Shown here piece after piece: positions 53,903 to 62,185 of a stretch of 64,000 nt of DNA. This stretch comes from DATBAT01 sp963824805 (GTDB lineage Bacteria; Acidobacteriota; Terriglobia; Terriglobales; Acidobacteriaceae), in NCBI GenBank assembly GCA_963824805.1, contig CAWGQZ010000003.1:1-64000 (forward strand). Direction: 5' to 3'. Under the pieces are notes generated by a model. That model was not told the origin of the DNA. It was given only the letters and a program-made list of their open reading frames with translations, and made no database searches. The translations under genes were made by a program, and so were the position numbers. Positions within the stretch are counted from its first letter, which is position 1. Each line of letters starts with the position of its first letter.

Positions 53903-55594
53903 TTATTCCGCCGGTTCGACCGCTTTTAACTTTTCGCCGGACTTGACGTTTTCGAATTTCTGGACAACCCCGGAAGGCCAGCGAATCTCCACCAACTTCG
54001 CCGCAGAGTCCGCGCCCAGCCCAACTATCAGCCGCTTGTCGCTGGCAGAGAGATATCCAATCGCCGTGTTCACCGTAAAATATTGGGCTGTCCCGGAGGC
54101 CGATACAACCTTCACGCGCGAGCCGATTCCATCACGGTTTGATTTTTTGCCGACGGTCTCAATGGCAATCCAGTTTTGACGGTTTCCGCCGTCATTGCGC
54201 AACATGTAGGCATTCTGTCCCAGGTTGCTCACGACTACGTCGATGTCTCCGTCGTTGTCGATATCCCCAAATGCCGCGCCCCGGCCGGCCCAATCCTTCT
54301 GAAAGGCGTCGCCTGCAATCACCCGGGTGAAGTGTCCCGACTCGTTCCGCAACAGAAGCGGCGGTTGCATGTAGGTCAAATTAGGAGAGGTCTGCTGGAT
54401 CGTATCCATCACGTGCGCCTGTGCCACGAAGAGGTCCTTCCATCCATCGTTGTCGTAGTCGAACAGGTGAGTGCTCCATCCTGAAAAGGCCATCGTTGCA
54501 GCACCTACGCCCGAGAGGTTGGTGGCGTCCCGAAAGGTGCCGTCGCCGTTATTGCGAAAGAGCATGTAGCGCTCGTTGGAAAGGTCTGTGACCACGATGT
54601 CGGGAAAGCCGTCATTATTGAAGTCTGCGAAATCCGCGCCCATGCCCGCGAAGGTCTTGCCATCCTCGTTGAAACCCACGCCTGCCAGCAGCCCAACTTC
54701 GCTGAATGTGCCGTTACCGTTGTTGTGATAGAGGAAACACTGAACCGAATCGTTGGCTACGAAGATGTCGGTGAAACCATCGCCGTCGTAGTCCGCGAAA
54801 GAGACTCCCAGTCCTTTGCCATTCGGATTGGCGACACCGGCCTTCTTCGAGACGTCTGTGAAAGTACCATCTCCATTGTTGTGATAGAGAATGTCGGTCA
54901 CGCCGTCGTAGTTGTCTGGGTGGCAGTAGGCGCGGTACCCGGGCTTTCGTTCTCCGCAGTAGCGGTTGGTCTTGTAGGTCCAATCGATATAGCGGGTAAC
55001 CAACAAATCGAGCTTGCCATCGTTGTCGTAGTCGAAAAACCCAGCGCTGGCGCTCCATTCACCGCCTGCCACTCCGGCAGCTTTCGTGACATCGGTGAAA
55101 GTGCCATTCCCATTGTTGTGGTAGAGCGTGTTGCCGCCGAATCCGGTTATATAAATATCTTCGAAGCCGTCATTGTCATAGTCTCCAACTGCAACGCCCA
55201 TGTCGTAGTGGTTCTGGGGTATTCCGGTTAAACCCGCCTTTTCCGTAACGTCGGTGAACGTTCCATCGGGATTCTGGTGATAGAGCCGGTTCCAAAACTT
55301 GGAGTCTGATTTGTCGGCAGCCTTGCCGTCCGGCATTGGATCGTCGACCTTAGCCCCATTGGTGAAGAAGATGTCAAGGCGGCCATCATTGTCGTAGTCA
55401 AGCAGTGCGACGCCACCCCCCATGGTCTCGATCAGATATTTGTTCGAAGTTGCGGAACTCTCATGCTTGAAATCTAGGTGGACAACGGACGTGACATCGG
55501 TGAACTGTACGCTGGGAGGCGGTGCTGCACCCATCAGACTCAATAAAAGCCAGATTGCGAGAATCCGCCCTCCCACCTGTCGTCCTTTCCCCAT
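53903..55594 (-). CDS. CRTAC1 protein: FG-GAP repeats plus ASPIC/UnbV domain (Sec-type)
   Basis: 563 residues. Signal peptide at about 1-25 (GRILAIWLLLSLMGAAPP). Seven FG-GAP/VCBS blades each carry a calcium-loop of the DxDxDG type: LLDYDNDGRLDIFF, VGDYDNDGFEDIYI, FFDYDNDGKLDLLV, FADYDGDGFTDIFV, FADFNNDGFPDIVV, LFDYDNDGWKDLFV and FGDIDNDGDIDVVV. The C-terminal ASPIC/UnbV domain is visible as GIGSRVKVVSASGTAQYFTV and IRWPSGVVQKFENV. Such proteins are secreted and common in Acidobacteria; the function is unestablished. It is the last gene of the minus-strand cluster. Confidence 0.92.
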   Translation of the reverse strand: MGKGRQVGGRILAIWLLLSLMGAAPPPSVQFTDVTSVVHLDFKHESSATSNKYLIETMGGGVALLDYDNDGRLDIFFTNGAKVDDPMPDGKAADKSDSKFWNRLYHQNPDGTFTDVTEKAGLTGIPQNHYDMGVAVGDYDNDGFEDIYITGFGGNTLYHNNGNGTFTDVTKAAGVAGGEWSASAGFFDYDNDGKLDLLVTRYIDWTYKTNRYCGERKPGYRAYCHPDNYDGVTDILYHNNGDGTFTDVSKKAGVANPNGKGLGVSFADYDGDGFTDIFVANDSVQCFLYHNNGNGTFSEVGLLAGVGFNEDGKTFAGMGADFADFNNDGFPDIVVTDLSNERYMLFRNNGDGTFRDATNLSGVGAATMAFSGWSTHLFDYDNDGWKDLFVAQAHVMDTIQQTSPNLTYMQPPLLLRNESGHFTRVIAGDAFQKDWAGRGAAFGDIDNDGDIDVVVSNLGQNAYMLRNDGGNRQNWIAIETVGKKSNRDGIGSRVKVVSASGTAQYFTVNTAIGYLSASDKRLIVGLGADSAAKLVEIRWPSGVVQKFENVKSGEKLKAVEPAE

Positions 55595-55602
55595 GTTCGC
55601 TC

Positions 55603-57399
55603 TTACCGAAATTTCCTGGTTTCTAAGATTCCCTTAGTTTCTTGCAGGATGAAGAGGTGATTAGCCGGCAGGTCGCGAAAGCTTTCCTTAAGACCAGAAG
55701 GCCATGTTAGTTCGATGCTGTCTGCCTGGGTAGCGCGACCGAGTCCGAAATGCAGGCGGAAGTCATTTTGTGAATAGTAACTTGAACCGCTCATCACCTC
55801 ATCGATCTGTCGCCTTTCCCGAGTGGTAACTTTCACCCGCGTCCCGATGGCAGAACGATTGGAACGTGTGCCGATGCACTTGATCATGATCGAATTATTC
55901 TTGTTCCCGCCATCGTTGCGCAACAGTGTAGGAGGACCATCCAGGTTGTTGACTATCACATCTACATCGCCGTCATTGTCGAAATCTCCGAAGGCACACC
56001 CACGTGCGACGTTCTCGGCGCCAATGGCAGGCCCCGCCTTGGCGGACACATCTTCGAAGCGCCCCGTCCCCAAATTGCGGTATAGGACTTTCGGCTCCCG
56101 GTAGGAGACATGCAGCTTCCGGCTGGCAATCTGAGCGTAAACGTGACCGTTCGCCAGGAAGAGATCTTTCCATCCGTCATTGTCAAAATCAAAGAACCCC
56201 ACGCCGAAGCCAAGATACTTTCGGTTGACTCCGAGGCCTGCCCTGATACCAGAGTCCTCAAACATGCCGTTGCCAAAGTTACGGTAAAGCGTGGTCACCT
56301 GCTCGGAGAAGTTAGTCCGCACAATGTCGAGCCATCCGTTGCCATCATAGTCGGCTACCGCGGCACCCATCCCCGACAGGGCAACTCCATTTTCGTCGAG
56401 AGCACACCCAGCCGGAACCGCGACTTCCCGGAACGTCCGATCATGGTTGTTGCGATAAAGAAGACTGGGCGCGCTATCGCAAGCAACATAAATATCCGGC
56501 CAGCCATCGTTGTCAAAGTCGGCGGCTACAGCGCCCATGCCGTAGGAACCAGTGGCGCGCCAATTACGCCCCACGAAGACCATCGAAGAAGGTCCTCGCG
56601 GATTAGCGATACCCGATTCTTCGGAGACGTCAACAAATGTGCCATCACCCCGGTTGCGGTACAGCAGGTTGGTTCCGCCAGCGAAGCCCTGCGGTCCGCA
56701 AGGAACCGGAATGTCGTTGTAATTGCAATAGACGGCTTGCCCCGGCCGCGGCGCTTTCTCCGGGTCGAAATTAACGTAATTGGCTACGAAGAGATCGAGA
56801 TAGCCATCGCGGTCGTAATCGAGAAAGCAGCAACCGGCGCCCCATCGGCCAGAACCGCCCACGCCGGCCTTCTCTGACACATCGGTGAAGGTGCCATCTC
56901 CATTGTTGTGGTAGAGAACGTTGCGGCCGAAATAGGAGACGAACAAATCATCGAAACCGTCGTTGTCGTAATCGCCGACGCAACAACCTTGTCCCCAGCC
57001 CGAGCGGGTAAGGCCGGCTTTGACGGTAACATCGGTGAAGGTGCCATCGCGGTTATTGTGAAATAAGAAACTGGTAGGGTTTCTGTCCCGAACCGCGGGG
57101 TCAAAGCTAGTTCCGTTCACAAGGAAAATGTCGAGCCAGCCGTCGTTGTCATAATCAAGGAGCGCGACGCCACCGCCCATCTCCTCCAGCAGGAACTGTT
57201 TGTTATTGGCGCTCCCCGAAATATTGATTGCGCCCGACAGGCCAGCCCGCGCCGTAATGTCGGCGAAGATAACCGGACCGGTCGAATCAACCGCGAACAA
57301 ACTCTGGGCTCCCGAGCCAATAGAAAGGAGTGTTCCGGTTCGGCCCAACAACTGCAGAAATTCGCGACGAGATTGAGGGCGGCGGTGGCCGCTAGTCAT
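55603..57399 (-). CDS. CRTAC1 protein: FG-GAP repeats plus ASPIC/UnbV domain (Tat-type)
   Basis: 598 residues from the ATG at 57399, which yields the twin-arginine signal SRREFLQLLGRTGTLLS; a longer in-frame start would bury this signal inside the TPR gene. Seven FG-GAP blades follow with calcium loops such as LLDYDNDGWLDIFL, FLDYDRDGYLDLFV and AADFDNDGWPDIYV, then the UnbV end IGTRVKVTTRERRQIDEVMS and LTWPSGLKESFRDLP. Export by Tat suggests folding before export, perhaps with a cofactor or metal. Its first eight bases overlap the end of the large TPR gene, so it is translated after it. Confidence 0.92.
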   Translation of the reverse strand: MTSGHRRPQSRREFLQLLGRTGTLLSIGSGAQSLFAVDSTGPVIFADITARAGLSGAINISGSANNKQFLLEEMGGGVALLDYDNDGWLDIFLVNGTSFDPAVRDRNPTSFLFHNNRDGTFTDVTVKAGLTRSGWGQGCCVGDYDNDGFDDLFVSYFGRNVLYHNNGDGTFTDVSEKAGVGGSGRWGAGCCFLDYDRDGYLDLFVANYVNFDPEKAPRPGQAVYCNYNDIPVPCGPQGFAGGTNLLYRNRGDGTFVDVSEESGIANPRGPSSMVFVGRNWRATGSYGMGAVAADFDNDGWPDIYVACDSAPSLLYRNNHDRTFREVAVPAGCALDENGVALSGMGAAVADYDGNGWLDIVRTNFSEQVTTLYRNFGNGMFEDSGIRAGLGVNRKYLGFGVGFFDFDNDGWKDLFLANGHVYAQIASRKLHVSYREPKVLYRNLGTGRFEDVSAKAGPAIGAENVARGCAFGDFDNDGDVDVIVNNLDGPPTLLRNDGGNKNNSIMIKCIGTRSNRSAIGTRVKVTTRERRQIDEVMSGSSYYSQNDFRLHFGLGRATQADSIELTWPSGLKESFRDLPANHLFILQETKGILETRKFR

Positions 57400-60300
57400 G
57401 CTGCCCTCTGGGAACGGTAGCTGCTGGCGGGTTCTCCGGGGTTCGCCGCATCTTCTCGAGTTCTTTGGTTTCCTGATCCAGGCGCATAAAGGCATCCAGC
57501 GCCTTTTGGCTCTCTTCCTTTTTCCCCAGCCGGCGATAAAAACCAGAGAGGACATAATAATAAGAAGACGCTCGAGGATTGAAACTGATAGCGCGATTCA
57601 AGGAGTCTACCGCGTCGTTCAATCGTCCCTGGCCCTCGTCAGCCTTGGCCTTTTGGAACCAGGCGCGATCGGATTTGGGATCCAGTTCGAGTGCCTTTTG
57701 AGCGAAGGCCAAGGCTTTTTCAGGACTGCCCGTCCGGTTGTAGTAGGCGCTCATGTTTATATGGGCGGAAGCGAAGCTGCCGTTTTGCGCCTCGGTGAGG
57801 GCGATTGCTTTTTGATAGTTCTCTACAGCGGCAGCGTCATTTCCCAAGGCCTCGAGCGCCATTCCAAGCGCGTCCAGATTCTCCACGTAGTTGGGGTCGA
57901 TCTGCTTCGCCTCTTCGAATTGCTTTCGCGCCGGAGCCCAATTGTCCTGCATTGAAAATAGTTTGCCCAGGTTGTAATGCATCTCCGCCGACTCCGGGCT
58001 GTACTTGATCCCTTGTTCGAACTCAATCTGGGCGGCATCAAACCGGCCGATTAACATCAGGTCGCGGCCGAGGATCTTATGCGCCTCGGCGTTCTTCACG
58101 TCCAGTTGGAGAGCGGTCGCCAGCGCCTGGATGGAGGTTCCGATCTTTTGTTGGGCGAAGCGGCTGTAGCCTAAAGCGTACCAACCCCACGAGGATTTCG
58201 GACGCTGCTCAACGTAGGTCGCAAGCAGGGGTTCGACTTCTTTAAAACGGCTCTCCTTTATGTAGCCTTCGAATTCCGTGACGCGCTCGGGATCATCGAC
58301 CGGCGCGCCCTTGGTCAACATTTCGAGGTGCTGCCTGGCGGAAACGTCACCCTGGTTCAGTTCCAGCGCTTTGCGATATGCCTCCGACGCACCCCGCCCG
58401 TCTCCTTGCTTTTCTAGCACTACACCCAAATAGCGCTGGGCATCGGAGGAATCCGGTTGAAGTTTGATTGCATGCTGAAACTTTGCCGCCGCCTGTTCCA
58501 GTTCACCCTGGTCGAGGGCGGTCCGGCCTTCATTGATGTCGAGGTTCGCGTTTTGATTGCGATCGTCGGCGGCGGAAAGTTCGCGCCCTTTCTGGACTTC
58601 TGTTGTGCCCTCATCCTTGCGCCCGGCGCGGGCCAGCGCCAGTCCCAGTTGGTAATGGGATTCGCCGCTTTGCGAATCCAGACGCACTGCTTCCTGCAGT
58701 TCGGCAATCGCTTCGTTCATTTTTCCGTCCTGAAGAAGCGCCTTCCCTAAGGCCTGGTGCCCTCGAGCAAATGTCGGTGCGGCGGCGATTACCTTACGTA
58801 ACAGTTCAATCTGCTTTGCCGCACCGTGCTTTGGATTCGCCCCGTAGGCCTCGGCCAGATTGAACTGTGCTTTGACCAAATCTGGCGCCAGCGCGATTGC
58901 CTTCTCAAGTTCACGAATCGCTTCTTCGCTATCAGTAGGCGTAAGCACGGCACCTAGGTTGGCGTGAGCATCTGCGTAATCAGGCCGGATCCGGATTGCC
59001 TCCCGAAACGCAGCGATGGCCTCTGGGTCGTTGCCGGATTGGGTCAGCACCAGCCCAAGGTTGTCGTAGGCTTCGGCGAAATCCGCCCGCAGACGCACTG
59101 CTTCGCGGAATTCGGTGACTACCTCGCTGCTGGGCGAGCCTTTGCGCCCAAGCAGCAGGCCGAGAACGTTATGCGCGTCCGCCCGCTTGGAATCCTTGGC
59201 CAGCAACTCGCGAAGTCCGGCGATCGCATTGTCCCAATCCGGTGCGGGAAGGGAAGCCGAGGAAGCATTGAGGCCGGCTTCGATCTGGCCCAGCGCCTTA
59301 TCCAGATCGCCCTTGCGGAGAAAAACAATTCCGAGATCGACGTAGGTCGCCGGCATGGGCGGCAGAAGTGCAATTGCACATTGCAGATTCTTCTGGGCTT
59401 CGTCCAGCTCACCAGCTTCCCGTAGGGAGGTGCCCAAGAACGCATAGCTGGCGCCCGCTGCCGGATCGAGCCGCACGCTCTTCCGCAACTCGGAAACTGC
59501 CTTCTCCTTCGAGGCGCTATACCAAAGGGCAACGCCGAGATTGTAGTGAGCTTCGGCGGAGTCCGGTTGAAGTGCAACGGCCCTCTCCAGGTGAACCAGA
59601 GCGGAGGTCATATCCCCTTGCTGTCCCAGCACAAAACCGAGCAGGTTGTGAGCCTGCATGTTGGTGTCATCAACCCCCACCGCCTCGGTCAGCTTTTCGC
59701 GTGCGGTGTCCAGATCTCCGCGGGCTGCAGCTTCCTGTCCTTGCTTGTACAGATCTTCTGCCGCGCTCTGCGAGGCCGGACGCGGCTTGTTCGCAAGCAT
59801 GCCCTGCTGTTTCAGGACCAATCCGAGACCGTAATAGGCTTCCCGCAGTTCCGGGTTGATTCGCAGCGCAGATTGAAAGGCGGTTACAGCCCCGGCAAGA
59901 TCGCCACTCTGGCGCAGCGTCTGGCCCAATTCGTACTGAACTCCAGGATTGGTGGGATCGGCGGCCGCAACTTTACGCAGATGTACCAGAGCGCCCTCAG
60001 CGTCACCTTTCTCGCGCAGAGCGACTCCTAGGTTCATATGCCCCGCAAGATTGTTTGGCTCCAGCGCCAAAGCTTTCTGGAACACTTCGACCGCTTCGGC
60101 GAGTTCGCCGCTCTTGGCGAGCGCTGAACCCAGGTTGGTATAGGCTCGGGCATACTTCGAGTCGAGCGCAACCGCTTTTCGAAACTCTGAAATTGCGCCG
60201 GGCAGGTCCGCCTTTTCGAGGATAGCCACTCCCAGCCAGTTGTGCGCTTCGGCCGATTTTGGCCCAACCCTAACGGCTTGCTGAAATGACTCGTAGGCGT

Positions 60301-60496
60301 GGGCGAAGTCGTTCTTCTCCCAGTAGGACAAGCCCAGCGCGACGTGCAGTTTGGGATTCGCGGGCTCGCGCTTGACCGCCGCTTGCAATTGGGCAAGCGA
60401 GGGAGCTTTCGCATTCTGCTGCTGGGCGATTGCATTTCCGCCCAGGCAAACAGCGACTAGCGCCCAATGCCGGAGAAAATTCATAGAGAGGATCAT
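57392..60496 (-). CDS. Large TPR-repeat secreted protein
   Basis: 1034 residues, almost entirely tetratricopeptide repeats (two dozen or more) with the A/G-x-x-L/Y...A-x-x-x-Y/F...P-x-x-x-x-x-x pattern, for example AEAHNWLGVAILEKADLPGA and ADAHANLGAVLTPTDSEEAI. A signal peptide is at about 1-25 (WALVAVCLGGNAIAQQ). It should act outside the cytoplasm as a scaffold. The start overlaps the preceding TPR gene by four bases, and its end overlaps the Tat-type CRTAC1 gene by eight. The two CRTAC1 proteins are natural candidate partners. A few blades are irregular, but the frame is intact. Confidence 0.93.
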   Translation of the reverse strand: MILSMNFLRHWALVAVCLGGNAIAQQQNAKAPSLAQLQAAVKREPANPKLHVALGLSYWEKNDFAHAYESFQQAVRVGPKSAEAHNWLGVAILEKADLPGAISEFRKAVALDSKYARAYTNLGSALAKSGELAEAVEVFQKALALEPNNLAGHMNLGVALREKGDAEGALVHLRKVAAADPTNPGVQYELGQTLRQSGDLAGAVTAFQSALRINPELREAYYGLGLVLKQQGMLANKPRPASQSAAEDLYKQGQEAAARGDLDTAREKLTEAVGVDDTNMQAHNLLGFVLGQQGDMTSALVHLERAVALQPDSAEAHYNLGVALWYSASKEKAVSELRKSVRLDPAAGASYAFLGTSLREAGELDEAQKNLQCAIALLPPMPATYVDLGIVFLRKGDLDKALGQIEAGLNASSASLPAPDWDNAIAGLRELLAKDSKRADAHNVLGLLLGRKGSPSSEVVTEFREAVRLRADFAEAYDNLGLVLTQSGNDPEAIAAFREAIRIRPDYADAHANLGAVLTPTDSEEAIRELEKAIALAPDLVKAQFNLAEAYGANPKHGAAKQIELLRKVIAAAPTFARGHQALGKALLQDGKMNEAIAELQEAVRLDSQSGESHYQLGLALARAGRKDEGTTEVQKGRELSAADDRNQNANLDINEGRTALDQGELEQAAAKFQHAIKLQPDSSDAQRYLGVVLEKQGDGRGASEAYRKALELNQGDVSARQHLEMLTKGAPVDDPERVTEFEGYIKESRFKEVEPLLATYVEQRPKSSWGWYALGYSRFAQQKIGTSIQALATALQLDVKNAEAHKILGRDLMLIGRFDAAQIEFEQGIKYSPESAEMHYNLGKLFSMQDNWAPARKQFEEAKQIDPNYVENLDALGMALEALGNDAAAVENYQKAIALTEAQNGSFASAHINMSAYYNRTGSPEKALAFAQKALELDPKSDRAWFQKAKADEGQGRLNDAVDSLNRAISFNPRASSYYYVLSGFYRRLGKKEESQKALDAFMRLDQETKELEKMRRTPENPPAATVPRGQHD

Positions 60497-62068
60497 CGAG
60501 CGGGATCCAAAAGCCGAAGTTGCAGTCGCGAACTTTCCTCATCTTCTTTGCGCAATGATTTTGCGACTTCCAGTTGTTTATCAGCTTCGTCTTTTTTCCC
60601 CATGCGCGCCAGCAATAAACCAAGCTGATAGTTGGCCTTTACCGATTTCGGATTCAACCGAATCGCCTTTTCGAGGCTGGCCTCCGCTTCCGGATAACGG
60701 TGCGCGCTCATGAGCAGGCCGCCCAGAGCTTCGCAGGAAGGGCCGTGGTCCGGGTAATGCTTGAGCACATCCTCGAGGGTGCGTAGCGCCTCAGGCTCGT
60801 TTCCCTGATCACGCATTACCAATGCAAGGTAATAGTAGGGATCGAGTTGGTCAGGCTGTAAGCGAATGCTTTCGCGGAGATGGGTCGCCGCGTCATTCAG
60901 GTTTCCTTCCAAATAGAAAACCGAGCCCAATGCATATTGCAGCTGCGGATCACGCCTGATTTGCCTTTAACATTTCCTCGAACAAGCTTTGCGCTTCCTG
61001 AAACTGCCGCTTTCCCACTTTCGCTGCGGCCAGCGTATATCGAGCGGTCGGGTCCTTCCGCAAATTTGACGCTTCAGTCAGCGCGGGAACCGCGTCATCC
61101 AGAAGATCCATCTTCAAGCAGACACGCCCAAAACCGAGCAGGGTGTCCGGATCGTTTGGATTGATCTTTTTGAGCCGTATCCAATAAGACAGAGAGCGTT
61201 CAAGTTCCCCGTTTTGTTCCGAGATCTCGGCTGCCTGGCGCAGCGCCGGAACCGAGTCACCACGCAGGGTTAAAGCCAAATCATAGTTTTCAAGCGACCG
61301 CGACGGGTCTTTGTTAAGCAGATATATCCCGGCGAGGTTGAATGCCAACTCGTAGGAGATATGACCCGCTTGCCGCGCCTGTTCGAGTATCTCGATTGCT
61401 TCCGGGACCACGCCTCCTTTGGCCAGCAGCAGGGCGAACTTCATGGACCACTCGGGGGGAGGATTCGCCAGCCGCATCCAGTTGCCTGCCAGGCTCGCTG
61501 CGGAGGCGCGGTCGCCGGTATGGAGATAATCTCCTGCCAGCAGTAACAGCCCATCGGGAGACTGCGTCAGAGTTGGAAGTATTGGCTGCGCTAAGTCGAG
61601 TGACCGCTGATAGTGCCCCTTCTCATGCTCTGAACGGGCCAAGGCGAAGCGCGCGACGGCGTTTGAGGGATCAACCTCAATAATTTTTTGATAGAGATCC
61701 AGAGCCAGCGCCGGCTTATTCTGGAGAGAGTAAACCTCCGCCAAACTGAGTCGAGCGCCCAGGAGATTGGGCTCGAGCCGAATGGCCTGCTGAAGAAAAT
61801 TAACGCTTTCTGGAAGACGTTTCTGCTGGAAGCGGATGGTTCCCAGCACAGAATAGGCAACCGCCCGAGTAGCTGGATCGGAGAGAGCGAGATGGGCCTG
61901 TTGGTCCGCTTCCTGCAGACGCCCCTGCTGTACCAGTTCGGCGGCCTTTTGCAGGGCGCCGCGGGCATCTACCGCAAGAGCAACCGAACCCAATGAAAGG
62001 ACACCGAACAGTAAACCAGACCAGAAGTTCTGGCAATATCTCAGGGCCTGGTCACTGCAAACTATCAT
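60493..62068 (-). CDS. TPR-repeat secreted protein (frameshifted)
   Basis: About 524 residues when repaired. Signal peptide at about 1-33 (GLLFGVLSLGSVALAVDARG). TPR repeats follow (ALQKAAELVQQGRLQEADQQ, PNLLGARLSLAEVYSLQNKP). The first frame ends LFEEMLKANQA at 60950. The next frame continues RDPQLQYALGSVFYLEGNLN and four more repeats to LDPAR at 60493. Removing one G on the coding strand (CC at 60955-60956) gives KANQRDPQLQYALG, a perfect TPR helix. The ORF end overlaps the large TPR start (ATGA). It lies between the TonB receptor and the large TPR gene. Confidence 0.85.
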
Positions 62069-62123
62069 CCCTACTCCCGCACCTAAGGAAAGCGTTCATC
62101 CTTTTTAACCGGCTGACACCAAA

Positions 62124-62147
62124 AGGGCGCGGCTGACGCCGCGCCCT
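62124..62147 (-). terminator. Intrinsic terminator of the TonB-dependent receptor gene
   Basis: AGGGCGCGGC (62124-62133) pairs perfectly with GCCGCGCCCT (62138-62147) around TGAC. On the minus strand it is followed by TTTTGG. It is 39 bases after the receptor stop and 55 before the first TPR start. It may reduce rather than stop read-through into the TPR genes. Confidence 0.7.
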
Positions 62148-62185
62148 CTAAGTTTAATCCTGCTGCCGAAATCTTTTCAGTGCTT

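Noticed and set aside
56110..56877. 255-residue plus-strand frame
   Set aside because: Antisense to the CRTAC1 repeats, whose repeated codons keep the opposite strand open.
7806..60956. Programmed ribosomal frameshifting as the cause of the frame breaks
   Set aside because: The sites lack a shared slippery heptamer and downstream structure, differ in direction, and fall in many unrelated genes.
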